A stretch of DNA of 64,000 bases from Lelliottia sp. WAP21 (GCF_020532665.2 NZ_JAIWPG020000007.1:62001-126000), one strand, 5' to 3'. Shown: positions 26,464 through 35,737, counted from the stretch's first letter. Notes: generated by a model from the letters alone, not told the origin. A program made the numbers and translations.

Positions 26464-27249
26464 TTAGTCTGCTTTACTGGTTTCATTATTCAGCGTGCAT
26501 TTTCCTGAAAGCATCGATGCCTTAGGGCTGCAAACCAGTCCGTGATCCGTTTTACAACAGTATAAATAATTATCCATTATCCTGGCCTTGCTGTTATGCG
26601 CCAGAAGCGCGCCAGACATGTATGTCTTCTTTTCGTTAAAAAGATCCCTGGCATATCCCCTTGCCCCCATGGCCACACCCGCCAAAATGATGCTTAACGT
26701 AGCGACGGCGAAAAAAAACCATTTCCTTGACGTCAGCTTTCGCCCTATCGGCTTATGCTTTGGCACATAGGATACGACCGTCATTGACGTTGTGGGTGGA
26801 GCGGGCTGGTAGTTAATAATGGGGTTAGCTGAATAAGAGATGTTGTCCAGTTCGATCTTGCCTGCCGCCAGAGTACGTTCGTTTTGCGTGTCCGGCAGCA
26901 ACTCGGGTTGTGATAGCGACGCCTCCCAGATGGGTTCGGCGGTGAGCTGATAGCCTAACTTTGGAATAGTGAGGATAATGTTCTTAGATTCATCTTTAAG
27001 GCTAATGCGCAATGAACGAATCATTTGCGCAATACTCTGGGAGGTAACATAGCTGCCATCCCAAACTTCCGAAAGAAACTCGTCCTGAGAAACCGGGGAA
27101 GGATATTTCGCGCAAAGCAGGAACAGAACATCTGACTGTTTTTTTCTCAATTGCAGGATTGTATCTTCGCGTTGTAAGGTTCTTAATGCTGGATTAAAAG
27201 TGTAATCAAGAAAGAAAATCTTTCCTTGCTTCATTGAGCTATTTTTCAA
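26464..27249 (-). CDS. ToxR/CadC-type membrane-bound transcription regulator
   Basis: The 261-residue product has an N-terminal OmpR/ToxR winged helix (about 10-105: LRKKQSDVLFLLCAKYPSPV, then IAQMIRSLRISLKDESKNII and TIPKLGYQL), a linker, one membrane segment at about 177-196 (WFFFAVATLSIILAGVAMGA) and a short periplasmic tail with four cysteines (C231, C232, C240, C251). That build resembles YqeI of the ETT2 locus and ToxR rather than HilA, which is larger and lacks this tail. It could control the neighbouring T3SS, the fimbrial operon or both. A second ATG at codon 6 is possible as start. Its promoter region to the right holds a perfect 12-bp palindrome. Confidence 0.85.
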   Translation of the reverse strand: MKNSSMKQGKIFFLDYTFNPALRTLQREDTILQLRKKQSDVLFLLCAKYPSPVSQDEFLSEVWDGSYVTSQSIAQMIRSLRISLKDESKNIILTIPKLGYQLTAEPIWEASLSQPELLPDTQNERTLAAGKIELDNISYSANPIINYQPAPPTTSMTVVSYVPKHKPIGRKLTSRKWFFFAVATLSIILAGVAMGARGYARDLFNEKKTYMSGALLAHNSKARIMDNYLYCCKTDHGLVCSPKASMLSGKCTLNNETSKAD

Positions 27250-27876
27250 TTTCAGATCCCTCAGTCATTTCATTTCATGAGTGAACATACCATCAAGAAA
27301 ATGCATGGCCGAAAGCCTCAACCCACGCCTCCAGACATTTAATCGACAACTGATTAGTTCATATCACATTTATTTTAGTAAACGATACCATAACGGTCAA
27401 TTACACTGTCAGCTCGCCAATATAACTACCCGAGGTATTAATAGGTGTCAGAATGAATATTAGAGATAATATTTTGCCCGGTCAAAATATTATCTTAACA
27501 CATTAAATCTGTAGTTTTATAATTGATTAAAACGATCGATGCCCATACCTCAATCGTCAAAACAAATCACACTGTTTATTTATGGTCGATTAAAAAAATC
27601 TTCATATACTGCCTCAGCACGCTGAAAAAGCATATATTTACATCTTTAAATTAAGCTAAACCTGACGCAGTTAGACACTTTATCTTGTGTCATTTAAAAA
27701 AATGCGGAACATCCTTGTCCGCTAATAAAGCAATGTCCTCACGCTACATGAATAGTCACTTCATTTCGGAGTCAAGTCTGTCGCTAACCGTGTTCCCTTT
27801 TCCCCGAATCAATCCATGGCCAAAAATTTAACATATATCCTGGAAAGCACTCTATCAAAAAACGCCACTTAGCCAG
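27250..27876. other. 627-bp A+T-rich region between fimbrial operon and regulator gene
   Basis: No credible gene is visible; a 60-codon frame at 27281-27463 lacks a ribosome site and any recognisable content. The region follows the adhesin stop and must contain the promoter for the ToxR-like gene. Apart from the palindrome at 27465-27494 I see only scattered A/T runs. Confidence 0.6.
27465..27494. promoter_or_regulatory. Perfect 12-bp inverted repeat upstream of the ToxR-like gene
   Basis: GATAATATTTTG and CAAAATATTATC are exact complements around a six-base CCCGGT loop, about 215 bp before the regulator start. The A+T-rich arms make a dimeric operator possible. It could also be a terminator-like hairpin for transcripts from the fimbrial side, though the following T-run is short. 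Confidence 0.55.
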
Positions 27877-28800
27877 TCAGTACTGCGTCAGAATCATCGT
27901 AGCCGATGCGGAAAATGTCCCAGTTGCAATATTCTCGTAGCTGACCGAAGCCGGTTTCACAGGTGTAAAGCTTAACGGCACGGTGATACTGCCATTCGTA
28001 ACGCTGAGCTTCTGGCTATCTCCGTTGGCGATCGCATTTCCATTCCATCGCATTTCCACAGCCAGATTATCATTATTGGTTTTAATCGCCTTATTATTCC
28101 ACGCCGGAGACATCAGGCTCATTTTGACATCAAAATCCACCACGTGTGCCGCATCACAAACAATGTTGAAATCTTTTCTTACCGTTTGCGATGACGTCCC
28201 GCCTGAAACAATATCACCGCGTTCGACCCGCCCTACATCCACGTTAAAGGTCGAACCAGACATAACGCTGCAGGTCGAGGTATTAATATCCGCATCATTC
28301 GCCGCGTAGAGGGTCCAGGTATAGTTATGACGCTCGCCTTTATTATTGGTCTGTACAAATCGCAGGCTCCCCAGCTTATCGCCTGTCTTAATGTGGATCT
28401 CCTCCCCGAGCGACGTCAGCTCAAAATAGAGCACCACCGGTAATTGTCTGGATTCGCCATTGTTCAGATCAAAGATTTTCGTCTCGGCTACCGGCGCAGG
28501 ATGTTCTGTACCCGAAATCGTGACGCCATATTTAAGATTTTTAAAAATACCGCGTTCAAGCTTTACTCCATCTATTCCCAACCACATGGTGTCGATCCAG
28601 CCATCCTGCCCCGCCGTATTCTTGCAGGTAATTTGAGGTGCCAGATCGACGATTCTGTTTTTACCGGTGTTAACATCGGAGCTGACATTAATATGGATAT
28701 CGGCATCACCTCCGTGCCAGCCAATCGTGGCGCATTCATAGGCCGACACCGCCACGCTTTGCAGCAGCAGAAGTGCCAGCAATGGCAATTTTATTTTCAT
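27877..28800 (-). CDS. FimH-like two-domain fimbrial tip adhesin
   Basis: Tip adhesins bind host receptors. The product is 307 residues from the ATG at 28800 (TTAGGGA upstream) and starts with a signal peptide MKIKLPLLALLLLQSVAVSA. The N-terminal lectin-type domain resembles FimH: INVSSDVNTGKNRIVDLAPQ, LPVVLYFELTSLGEEIHIK and LRFVQTNN line up with the FimH order. A pilin domain follows from about 175 (TCSVMSGSTFNVDVGRVERG), ending in ATMILTQY, the donor-strand-accepting tail. It is the last gene of the fimbrial operon. The receptor is unknown. Confidence 0.88.
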   Translation of the reverse strand: MKIKLPLLALLLLQSVAVSAYECATIGWHGGDADIHINVSSDVNTGKNRIVDLAPQITCKNTAGQDGWIDTMWLGIDGVKLERGIFKNLKYGVTISGTEHPAPVAETKIFDLNNGESRQLPVVLYFELTSLGEEIHIKTGDKLGSLRFVQTNNKGERHNYTWTLYAANDADINTSTCSVMSGSTFNVDVGRVERGDIVSGGTSSQTVRKDFNIVCDAAHVVDFDVKMSLMSPAWNNKAIKTNNDNLAVEMRWNGNAIANGDSQKLSVTNGSITVPLSFTPVKPASVSYENIATGTFSASATMILTQY

Positions 28801-28810
28801 AAGATTTTCC

Positions 28811-29365
28811 CTAAGGGTAATTAAGCTCAAACGTCGCCAGTGCGCTAAATTCACCGCGGCGCAGGGTGCGATTGGCGAGTGCGCCCGGTTCACCTATCAA
28901 ATATCCCTCCAGCGCCAGCTCGCTGGTGCCGCTCTGTAGTGAAAAAGCAGGCACCGTCTGGTTGAACGACAAAGGTGTGCCGTCCGGCAGCGACATGCCG
29001 ATGGCCAGGCCGCTATCGGCAGGAGATGTCACGGCCAACGTGCCGGGAAGTTCCGCGCTCTCAGCGCCCTTAAAGGTCACTTCGACCTGGTTGCCAAGCG
29101 TCAGGTCGCACTCCTTGAGCTTGATGACAAACGGCTGCGCGTGGGTGCGGGTATGTAAATAGAGGTACGTGTCGATTACCGTGCCAAAATCGAGAGTAAT
29201 GGCCGCGGAGGTGGGATCGAGTTCACAGGGATCGGCCACCAGCTGGCCGTCAAACCGCAGATTATTACTCACCTCTTTTGCGCCACCTTCCGTCGCGAAG
29301 GTGGGATACGTGGCGATGAGCAACAGTAATCCCAGCGCCCCGCGCCGCGTGTAGAATTTTTCCAT
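28811..29365 (-). CDS. Fimbrial minor subunit (pre-adhesin adaptor position)
   Basis: The 184-residue product has a signal peptide ending near TYPTFA, the pilin opening NLRFDGQLVADPCELDPTSA with its first cysteine, a second cysteine in KLKECDLTLGNQVEVTFKG, and the C-terminal GEFSALATFELNYP that supplies the chaperone-binding strand. It lies directly before the adhesin gene, where adaptor subunits such as FimG or PapF/MrpG are usually found. Confidence 0.88.
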   Translation of the reverse strand: MEKFYTRRGALGLLLLIATYPTFATEGGAKEVSNNLRFDGQLVADPCELDPTSAAITLDFGTVIDTYLYLHTRTHAQPFVIKLKECDLTLGNQVEVTFKGAESAELPGTLAVTSPADSGLAIGMSLPDGTPLSFNQTVPAFSLQSGTSELALEGYLIGEPGALANRTLRRGEFSALATFELNYP

Positions 29366-29374
29366 GCTGTTTCC

Positions 29375-29896
29375 TTACAGGTATTCCGCCAGCAGCGTCG
29401 CGGTCGCGCTAAACGCACCTTCACTCAGCTCGCTAACATTCGGATCTTTTACCGGTACCGCCTCAAGGGTTGGCGGATTTTGATACGTAATATCCAGCGC
29501 CTTGTTGATCTCAAACGGCTGCCCGTTCTGAAGGATCTGGATCCCTAGCCCCGCGGCGTTGGTGCTTAGCGCGCTGGCATCAAAGGCGGCGGCGCTACCC
29601 TTCACTATCATGGTCAAACGCCAGGTCGGATCAATATCATCGCAAACCAGCTGGTAGCTGATGGCCTGCTTGTATCGCTGTCCGTCCACCTTGTGGATAC
29701 CGACATTGTCGAAATGAATGCTCAGGTCACGGTCGTTATTGATGTGGCAGGGATGGATTTTCAGCGTGCCGTGAAACGCGATATCTCTACTGTCTCCGGT
29801 CGCGACGGCGAAAGCAGGCCCGGAGGCAGAGATCATTAGCGTAAAAATAGCGTCGCGCAGACGCATCGGGCTACGCATAAGGGTGAAATGAATCAT
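29375..29896 (-). CDS. Fimbrial minor subunit
   Basis: The 173-residue product starts at 29896 behind GAGGCGAG; signal peptide to about residue 30 (SASGPAFA). It shows the pilin fold hallmarks: IAFHGTLKIHPCHINNDRDL, the partner cysteine in SYQLVCDDIDPTWRLTMIVK, and the terminal GAFSATATLLAEYL. It resembles the next subunit upstream and the PapE/F-MrpF class; the exact role in the tip cannot be assigned. Confidence 0.87.
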   Translation of the reverse strand: MIHFTLMRSPMRLRDAIFTLMISASGPAFAVATGDSRDIAFHGTLKIHPCHINNDRDLSIHFDNVGIHKVDGQRYKQAISYQLVCDDIDPTWRLTMIVKGSAAAFDASALSTNAAGLGIQILQNGQPFEINKALDITYQNPPTLEAVPVKDPNVSELSEGAFSATATLLAEYL

Positions 29897-29906
29897 CGTT
29901 CTCGCC

Positions 29907-30401
29907 TCAGTTATAGGCCACTTTCAACGTTGCTGTGGCGTTAAACGCCTGGCCGTCCTGAAACCGGGCGCCGCTCTGTTTTTCCAGCACCGCATACAGC
30001 GAAGGGGGGCTGCTGTTATCAAAATCGATCCAGTGATTAAGCGGCAGGGTCGCGCTGCCGTTTTGCAGCTTTATCGTCAGCCCGCTGGCATCGGTTTGCA
30101 GCCTGCTGGTATCACCGTCCGCCGGCGTGCCAGATACCTGCAGCTGCACCGTTTTGCCATCGGGGTCGCCCTTGCAGCTCACCTGATACGGGATCGCCAG
30201 GCGATACGCGGTCCCCACGATCTCATTGATATACACATCGCCAAATTCGACCTTGATCGGTTCGTTGCTGGAAAAGGTACAGGACGCGGTAGCAATAACT
30301 TCGCCGGTAATGGAGATGTCCACGTTGCTGGACCCCGGTCCGGCGTTCGCGCCGGCGGCCAGCAGCATCAGCGCGCTAGCGCCGTGGCTCAGACTTTTCA
30401 T
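29907..30401 (-). CDS. Fimbrial minor subunit
   Basis: The 164-residue product is taken from the ATG at 30401 because AAGGAG lies six bases upstream and a signal peptide follows (MKSLSHGASALMLLAAGANA); six further upstream codons are open. Pilin features are ITGEVIATASCTFSSNEPIK, the cysteine in IPYQVSCKGDPDGKTVQLQV and the final FNATATLKVAYN. It pairs closely with its downstream neighbour in size and motifs, suggesting an ancient duplication. Confidence 0.87.
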   Translation of the reverse strand: MKSLSHGASALMLLAAGANAGPGSSNVDISITGEVIATASCTFSSNEPIKVEFGDVYINEIVGTAYRLAIPYQVSCKGDPDGKTVQLQVSGTPADGDTSRLQTDASGLTIKLQNGSATLPLNHWIDFDNSSPPSLYAVLEKQSGARFQDGQAFNATATLKVAYN

Positions 30402-30411
30402 GACGTGCTCC

Positions 30412-31005
30412 TTAGTCATAGTCCAGTTCGAATCCTACCGTCGCGCGCCACTCGCCAGACAACAGGTCCTGCGCCGTGCGTTCAGGCTGCACGCGGTACA
30501 GCAGCGTACCGTTTCCAGGCGCGATGAAATGCGGTACGCCCCGCTCGCCAAGGCGAATGTCACGGCCTGCGCTGTCGGTGATACGCAGGCCCATCCCGCT
30601 CACGCCGTTGACCTTAACCAGCTCGGGCGTATCCGGATCGGCGGGGGCGGTGAACGTCACGCTGACCATGGGCTGAACGCGATCCCAGTAGCGATTGCCC
30701 GTGCGCAAATCAAGCATGTTGCCCCCGACGTGGACGCAGTCTCGCAAACGCAAGCTAAATGCCTTCGCCTCCCCGCGTGCCCCCACTTTTTGCAGACCCG
30801 ACGTCGCGATCCGTCCGAGCGCGATCTCCTGATTTTGCGAAACCATATCGATGCGGCAAGCGCCCTCTACAAACTCGCCGTAGATGTGCAGCTCGCCGTG
30901 CTCTCCTTCCACATCCCAGCTATCCGGGTCAGCGTAGGCCGGCATTGCTGTGCCGAGTGCACTTGCGATAAGCAGCACCGCGGCACATTTTGTCTTTTCA
31001 TTCAT
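30412..31005 (-). CDS. Fimbrial minor subunit (MrpE/PapK-like position)
   Basis: The 197-residue product is read from the ATG at 31005, where a signal peptide begins (MNEKTKCAAVLLIASALGTA); the frame opens further upstream into the chaperone gene. It has GELHIYGEFVEGACRIDMVS, a partner cysteine in SLRLRDCVHVGGNMLDLRTG, and an ending GEWRATVGFELDYD. It is the first subunit after the chaperone. Confidence 0.86.
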   Translation of the reverse strand: MNEKTKCAAVLLIASALGTAMPAYADPDSWDVEGEHGELHIYGEFVEGACRIDMVSQNQEIALGRIATSGLQKVGARGEAKAFSLRLRDCVHVGGNMLDLRTGNRYWDRVQPMVSVTFTAPADPDTPELVKVNGVSGMGLRITDSAGRDIRLGERGVPHFIAPGNGTLLYRVQPERTAQDLLSGEWRATVGFELDYD

Positions 31006-31010
31006 CGTGC

Positions 31011-31763
31011 TTATCCAGCCCTGCTGTCCACTACCCGGCAAACATCGTGCGCGCAGCTGAACATCAGCTTTGGCCGGCCGCCGTAGTCATTAATCCAGGT
31101 CATGATGGGCTTATTGCCGAGCGCTCCCGCCTTTACGGTCAGCGGCGATTCGGAGAACGGGGCAATCATCACCGGGTCAAATCCGGCAATGGGCGCGCCG
31201 CCCGGCTGATTGTAAGCAGCAGCCAGCGTCACGTAGTAAGGGCTGGGGTTGCTGACGCGGTAGCCCTCGCCGTGACGGGTTAAGACCAGCTTTTTCTGCC
31301 AGAGATCCGGGGCCTTATCACGATCGAGCTGCAGCGAGGCCGGACGGTAGAAAAGCTTGATGCGCGTTTGCAGCGCAATCTGCAGAGTATTCGCTTTGCT
31401 GCTTTTGGGCGGAATTTCACGCAGGTTAAAGTAGAAAATGGATTCCCTGTTCTGCGGCAGCGACCGGGCATCATCGGTAAGCTGCAGCTTTACCTGCCCT
31501 TTCGCCACGGGTTCTACCCGCTGCAGCGGCGGCAGCGCCGCCAGCGGCCCGCTGATTTTGTTCCCCTTTTCGTCCTCAATCCACGCCTGCGCCAGGTAGG
31601 GCAACTCTTTGTTCTGGTTGGTGATGTTCAAGCTCATCGACCTGTTTGCGCCATTAAACACTGCCCGCGTGCGGTCGAGCGTAACGGCAGCCTGCACGCT
31701 CTGGCAAAGCAGGCCGGAGATCAGCACTGCACCGATCCCCGTGAGCGATAAATGATGTTTCAT
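31011..31763 (-). CDS. Periplasmic fimbrial chaperone (PapD/FimC family)
   Basis: This chaperone folds pilins by donor-strand complementation and hands them to the usher. The 250-residue product has a signal peptide (LISGLLCQSVQA), the family opening VTLDRTRAVFNGANRSMSLN with the subunit-binding arginine, YLAQAWIEDEKGNKISGPLA, and IFYFNLREIPPKSSKANTLQ. The second Ig domain contains YRVSNPSPYYVTLA. Two cysteines near the end (MFSCAHDVCR) fit the disulfide seen in PapD. It lies 81 bp after the usher gene. Confidence 0.95.
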   Translation of the reverse strand: MKHHLSLTGIGAVLISGLLCQSVQAAVTLDRTRAVFNGANRSMSLNITNQNKELPYLAQAWIEDEKGNKISGPLAALPPLQRVEPVAKGQVKLQLTDDARSLPQNRESIFYFNLREIPPKSSKANTLQIALQTRIKLFYRPASLQLDRDKAPDLWQKKLVLTRHGEGYRVSNPSPYYVTLAAAYNQPGGAPIAGFDPVMIAPFSESPLTVKAGALGNKPIMTWINDYGGRPKLMFSCAHDVCRVVDSRAG

Positions 31764-31844
31764 ACGGATATACTCGCTGTTGTTGGGCCACCGCAGAAAA
31801 CGGTGGCCCGGTTATGTCCCCCGCAGTCGCGGATGGCTGAAATG

Positions 31845-34346
31845 CTATATCTGCTGCGGCTGGCAGGTTAACGGCAGAATGCGGATGCCAGACGGCAGGG
31901 GATTCGGCAGCGTCACTACGCACTGCGTGCGTCCATCCCACACCACACGCATCGACTCTCCGCTAACCATTCCCGTTAGCCATACCATGCCGTCAACGTC
32001 AACGATGCCGGCGTGGCCCTCGCGATGGCTGAGCACCGTCGCACCGAATGGAGGAACGCTGCCGTTAGCAAGGCGCAGCCGTACCATCGCCTTTTTACCG
32101 GCAATCATCCCAAAACGGCGATAGCCGATGGCCCCTTCCGTTAGCGTTCCCTGAACCACCGACCGCGTTGCCTCGACGTTGTCGGCCAGGTTGTTTACGT
32201 CCACGCTGACGCTGCTGCGGTAACCATTACTGATATCCGCAACTACCGCCTTACCAAAGCGGTTCGTCTGGGTTCCCGCTCCGTATCCGTGGACGGGTAC
32301 CCCGGCAATACCCGCCGTATCAACCATCATTCGCGTTCCGCCCATACTGCTCACCCGATGCATCGCCACGCCCTCTGACGTCGCCGTCAGGCCCCCCTGA
32401 ATCGCACCGCCCCATGAGCGATAGCGGCCCTCTTCATAAGTGGTATTGGCGGTCAGCTCGGCAACGTCGCCCTTGTGCGTAAAGTATCCGCTGCTGACTC
32501 CCCGGCCCTGCTGGGCAACCCCGGCTTTAATCCGGTAGGTATTGTTTGCGTCAATGCTGTCGAAATAGCCGACCGTCGCCCCGTTGCCTGAACTTCCAGC
32601 CTGGCCATCAACGTTAAGCGTGCCCCCATTACCCCATGGCACCGAGAGGCTCAGATAAGCACCATCGTCGCGGGTATGGTGAAAAAGGGTGCGATAGGCC
32701 GACAGGGTCAGACCAAGATTTTTAAGCTCCCCGGCATCGAAAAAGCGGGATAGCGAGAGGTTGTAGGTATCGTTATCCGGGCGGTCCCAGTAGGTCTGGT
32801 GGCTATAGTTCACATACGCGCTCAGCCCCAGTTGCCGAAACTGTTTATTGAAAGCAATGGTGTAAAGCTCTTTATTGTTATTCCCCGCTATACCGTGATA
32901 GCGCGCGTTTAAAAACTCGGCCATGTTCATAAAGTTACGCTGCGAGAAGCGATAGCCTGCGAAGGTGACCTGGCTGTCATACTCGTCAAAACGTTTGGAA
33001 TAGCTGAGGCGCCAGGAGCCACCGGACCGGCTGCCCGTCTGCGGCAATACGGCACGCGACTCGGTGAAGTCAAACGAGACCGCCCCCAGGGCCAACAGGT
33101 CACGCCCTACTCCCGTCGCGAGCGCGTTATAATCACCCGCCAGCAGGCTGCCGCCGTAGAGCGACCAGCCGTTGTTGATCCCCCAGGAAAATTCCCCCGT
33201 GGCAAATCCCGGCCCCACGCTATTGTGGCGGTAGTCCGACGGCTTGCCCAACGCCAGCTTGTAACGCACCATGCCAGGCCGCGTCAGATAGGGAATATTG
33301 GCGGTATCCATCTGGAAATGGCGAACAGTGCCGTCCTGTTCCTGTATCTCTACGTCCAACGTTCCGGAAACCGCTGTGTTCAAATCCTGAATACGAAACG
33401 GACCCGCCGCCACGGTGGTTTCGTGCAACACGCGTCCCTGCTGGCTAATAGTGACCTTCGCGTTGGTCCTTGCGACGCCGACCACCTCCGGCGCATAGCC
33501 TCGCAGGTTGGGCGGCAGCATATTGTCATCCGACTCCAGGCTGCTTCCCGTATAGCGGAAACTGTCAAACAGGCCTGAGTTAAGATAATTTTCTCCCATC
33601 ATCAGCTTCGACTTTATCGACGGCAGCGCCCGCCACGCGTAGTAACGACTCCACGCCCACTCGCGCTGATTGTCCTGATACGTCCCATCGCTGTGGCTAT
33701 AGCGCGCCTGCCAGTCCGCGCGCACCCGCCAGCCGCCGACGTTAAAACCGCTCGTGCCGTTACCCGTCAGCGATTTCATCTCGCGTCGGCTCCCCGTCGC
33801 ATATCGTGAAGACTGACCGTTGAGGTTATAGTCAAAAATAACTCCGCCAATCCCCTCATCCCAGCTGCCGGGGGGATCCCAATTCTCAGCGGTATATTCG
33901 AGATAGGCCTGAGGAATGCTCAGGTACAGCGTGTTAGATCCAAGGTCCGCTCGCTGGCTGGCGCCTGGAAGGCTCGCCAGCTGCAGGCAGGTACCGTGAT
34001 GCCACCACGTCAGCGAATTTTGCAGCGTTGATTTAAGCCCAAGCAGCGCCACAAGGTCGTGCGTCAGGCACACCTCGCTGCCCTTTGGGTCATCGTCCGG
34101 CGCCAGAAAACTGAGCGGCTGTTCGGGTAGCTCGGTCTTGTTCAGGCGAACCACCATCTGGTACTTTCCCGGCATAATAAAACCGGCGCGGGAAAACTGA
34201 CTCAGATCGATATGCGCCCGATCGCTGACGTCCAGCACGTCAGTATTGAACTGAATGTTTTGTGCCGCATATCCCTTCATCAACCCTCCCTGTAAGGCCA
34301 GGGTGACCAGCACCGCAATGCCCGAATAGTTAAAAACGTGCCTCAT
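31845..34346 (-). CDS. Outer-membrane fimbrial usher (PapC/MrpC-like)
   Basis: The usher assembles and secretes the pilus. The 833-residue product starts at the ATG at 34346, overlapping the preceding stop as TGATG; a TTG one codon earlier is possible. It has a signal peptide to about KGYA, the N-terminal chaperone-binding domain (IQFNTDVLDVSDRAHIDLSQ, then FSRAGFIMPGKYQMVVRLNK), the barrel with SLYGGSLLAGDYNALATGVG, and C-terminal plug domains with MIAGKKAMVRLRLANGSVPP. The build and neighbours suggest the pi (Pap-type) clade, by inspection only. Confidence 0.96.
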   Translation of the reverse strand: MRHVFNYSGIAVLVTLALQGGLMKGYAAQNIQFNTDVLDVSDRAHIDLSQFSRAGFIMPGKYQMVVRLNKTELPEQPLSFLAPDDDPKGSEVCLTHDLVALLGLKSTLQNSLTWWHHGTCLQLASLPGASQRADLGSNTLYLSIPQAYLEYTAENWDPPGSWDEGIGGVIFDYNLNGQSSRYATGSRREMKSLTGNGTSGFNVGGWRVRADWQARYSHSDGTYQDNQREWAWSRYYAWRALPSIKSKLMMGENYLNSGLFDSFRYTGSSLESDDNMLPPNLRGYAPEVVGVARTNAKVTISQQGRVLHETTVAAGPFRIQDLNTAVSGTLDVEIQEQDGTVRHFQMDTANIPYLTRPGMVRYKLALGKPSDYRHNSVGPGFATGEFSWGINNGWSLYGGSLLAGDYNALATGVGRDLLALGAVSFDFTESRAVLPQTGSRSGGSWRLSYSKRFDEYDSQVTFAGYRFSQRNFMNMAEFLNARYHGIAGNNNKELYTIAFNKQFRQLGLSAYVNYSHQTYWDRPDNDTYNLSLSRFFDAGELKNLGLTLSAYRTLFHHTRDDGAYLSLSVPWGNGGTLNVDGQAGSSGNGATVGYFDSIDANNTYRIKAGVAQQGRGVSSGYFTHKGDVAELTANTTYEEGRYRSWGGAIQGGLTATSEGVAMHRVSSMGGTRMMVDTAGIAGVPVHGYGAGTQTNRFGKAVVADISNGYRSSVSVDVNNLADNVEATRSVVQGTLTEGAIGYRRFGMIAGKKAMVRLRLANGSVPPFGATVLSHREGHAGIVDVDGMVWLTGMVSGESMRVVWDGRTQCVVTLPNPLPSGIRILPLTCQPQQI

Positions 34347-34903
34347 CAAAAATAATCCAGTTTGAAACGCACCGTCGTTTGGTACGCACCCGCGCGCAGC
34401 TTCTGATGGTTACCCACCAGCCGTAGGCTGTAATCAAGACGCATGGCGCCTGGCTGTAGCTGCCCCGAAGAGGAGGCGATACCTGGCTGCATACGATTTC
34501 CCGCGGCATCCAGAATTTCCAGACCGATCCCGCGGGCATCGCCGCGAAGCGCGAAGAGCGAGCCATCAGTGATGGACCCGTCAAAGGTGACGCGAAAATG
34601 TGACCAGCCAGGATGGTTTGGCAGCATCGGTTCCAGCGCGCAGTTCTCGAGGTGAATGCTAAAGGGCTTTGATGGCCCAACGCCGGCATTGATGATTTGA
34701 TCCAACGGCAGCGTGATGAGATCGATCGCCTGATCGCGGCTATCGACTTTGATCGCGCAGGGTGTATCGATAATCGCCCCCTGCATGCTGACCTTGCCAT
34801 GCCCCTGGCCGGTGATGTTCGCCGCCAGTACGCTCGCACAGACGAAGGGCAACGTCAGCCACAGCAGCCGTGCAGGCGCGACAAATGAAGCGCTACGTTT
34901 CAT
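34346..34903 (-). CDS. Fimbrial minor subunit (MrpB/PapH-like, possible anchor)
   Basis: The 185-residue product lies between the major pilin and usher. It has a signal peptide (to about CASVLA), the pilin opening GHGKVSMQGAIIDTPCAIKV, a second cysteine in SIHLENCALEPMLPNHPGW, and an ending RAGAYQTTVRFKLDYF. In pap and mrp operons the gene here terminates and anchors the pilus (PapH); that role is inferred from position. Confidence 0.88.
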   Translation of the reverse strand: MKRSASFVAPARLLWLTLPFVCASVLAANITGQGHGKVSMQGAIIDTPCAIKVDSRDQAIDLITLPLDQIINAGVGPSKPFSIHLENCALEPMLPNHPGWSHFRVTFDGSITDGSLFALRGDARGIGLEILDAAGNRMQPGIASSSGQLQPGAMRLDYSLRLVGNHQKLRAGAYQTTVRFKLDYF

Positions 34904-34953
34904 AAATTTCCCGCAAAAAAACCGAACCAGACGGCCGCAAGGCCAACGTCGTC

Positions 34954-35487
34954 TTACTGGTAAGCCAGGGTGAAGTTAGCAACCGAGGTAAACTCGCCCG
35001 GCACAACGGAAGACGTGGCACCGTTCCCCTGTAGATAGGCGGCATAGGTTAGGGTGTTATCACCCTGCTGGGTTTTGGTCGCCGTGCTCGGCGTGCCAAG
35101 CGGGATATTGGTGCCATCGTCCTTGGTAATGCCGATGGCCGCGCCGCTGGCTGTGCCAACCAGCGCCAGGTAACCCGGCTGAGCGCTTGATTCCGATCCG
35201 GTGAAGGTGATGGTGACCGTTTTATCCGTCAGGCCGGCGAGATCGCAGCTTTCCAGCTTGATATCAAACGGACGCGGACGTGATTTCCCGCCGTTCGCCA
35301 GCGCTTTGTTGGAGATTTCACCCAGGTCGACGGTCTGTTCAATGGTATCGGGAGTAATTGAACAAGGGGCGTCGATAATTGCGCCGGTAAATGTAACCTT
35401 GCCGTGACCCTGATCGGCCGCCTGCACCTGACCGACCAATACGGTGGTCGTCATGCCGAGCGCCCAGGCCCATTTGGTTAATTGCAT
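34954..35487 (-). CDS. Major fimbrial subunit (MrpA/PapA-like)
   Basis: First and presumably most expressed gene of the nine-gene fimbrial operon. The 177-residue product has a signal peptide ending QVQA, GHGKVTFTGAIIDAPCSITP with the first cysteine, its partner in FDIKLESCDLAGLTDKTVTI, and the ending GEFTSVANFTLAYQ. The opening is strongly like that of the downstream minor subunit. The 250 bp upstream contain the operon promoter; I saw no fim-type invertible repeats there. Confidence 0.93.
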   Translation of the reverse strand: MQLTKWAWALGMTTTVLVGQVQAADQGHGKVTFTGAIIDAPCSITPDTIEQTVDLGEISNKALANGGKSRPRPFDIKLESCDLAGLTDKTVTITFTGSESSAQPGYLALVGTASGAAIGITKDDGTNIPLGTPSTATKTQQGDNTLTYAAYLQGNGATSSVVPGEFTSVANFTLAYQ

Positions 35488-35737
35488 CGCTGTTCATTCC
35501 TGTAAAAGTTAATAGATAACACCAACACACACTTTATCCGTATAGAGTTAGTGGCTTTAATCTACTTAATTTTTATTGGCACAACTTTCAAAAAACAACA
35601 CCGCAAAAATATGCTCTTTTCAGTAAAAAGCGTTTTTTGCAAGAAGCACACGATAGCGCATGACACTATACATCCCGTAAGTTAAACCGGTCCTGTGAAC
35701 GGGTTTATATTTTTAATTAATGCCAAGCGAGGAAATT

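Noticed and set aside
27281..27463. 60-codon frame in the regulator upstream region
   Set aside because: No ribosome site and no recognisable content; overlaps the likely promoter region.
35488..35737. Phase-variable invertible promoter before the major pilin
   Set aside because: I looked for a pair of inverted repeats flanking the promoter as in fim and mrp and saw none in this 250-bp region, and no recombinase gene is nearby.
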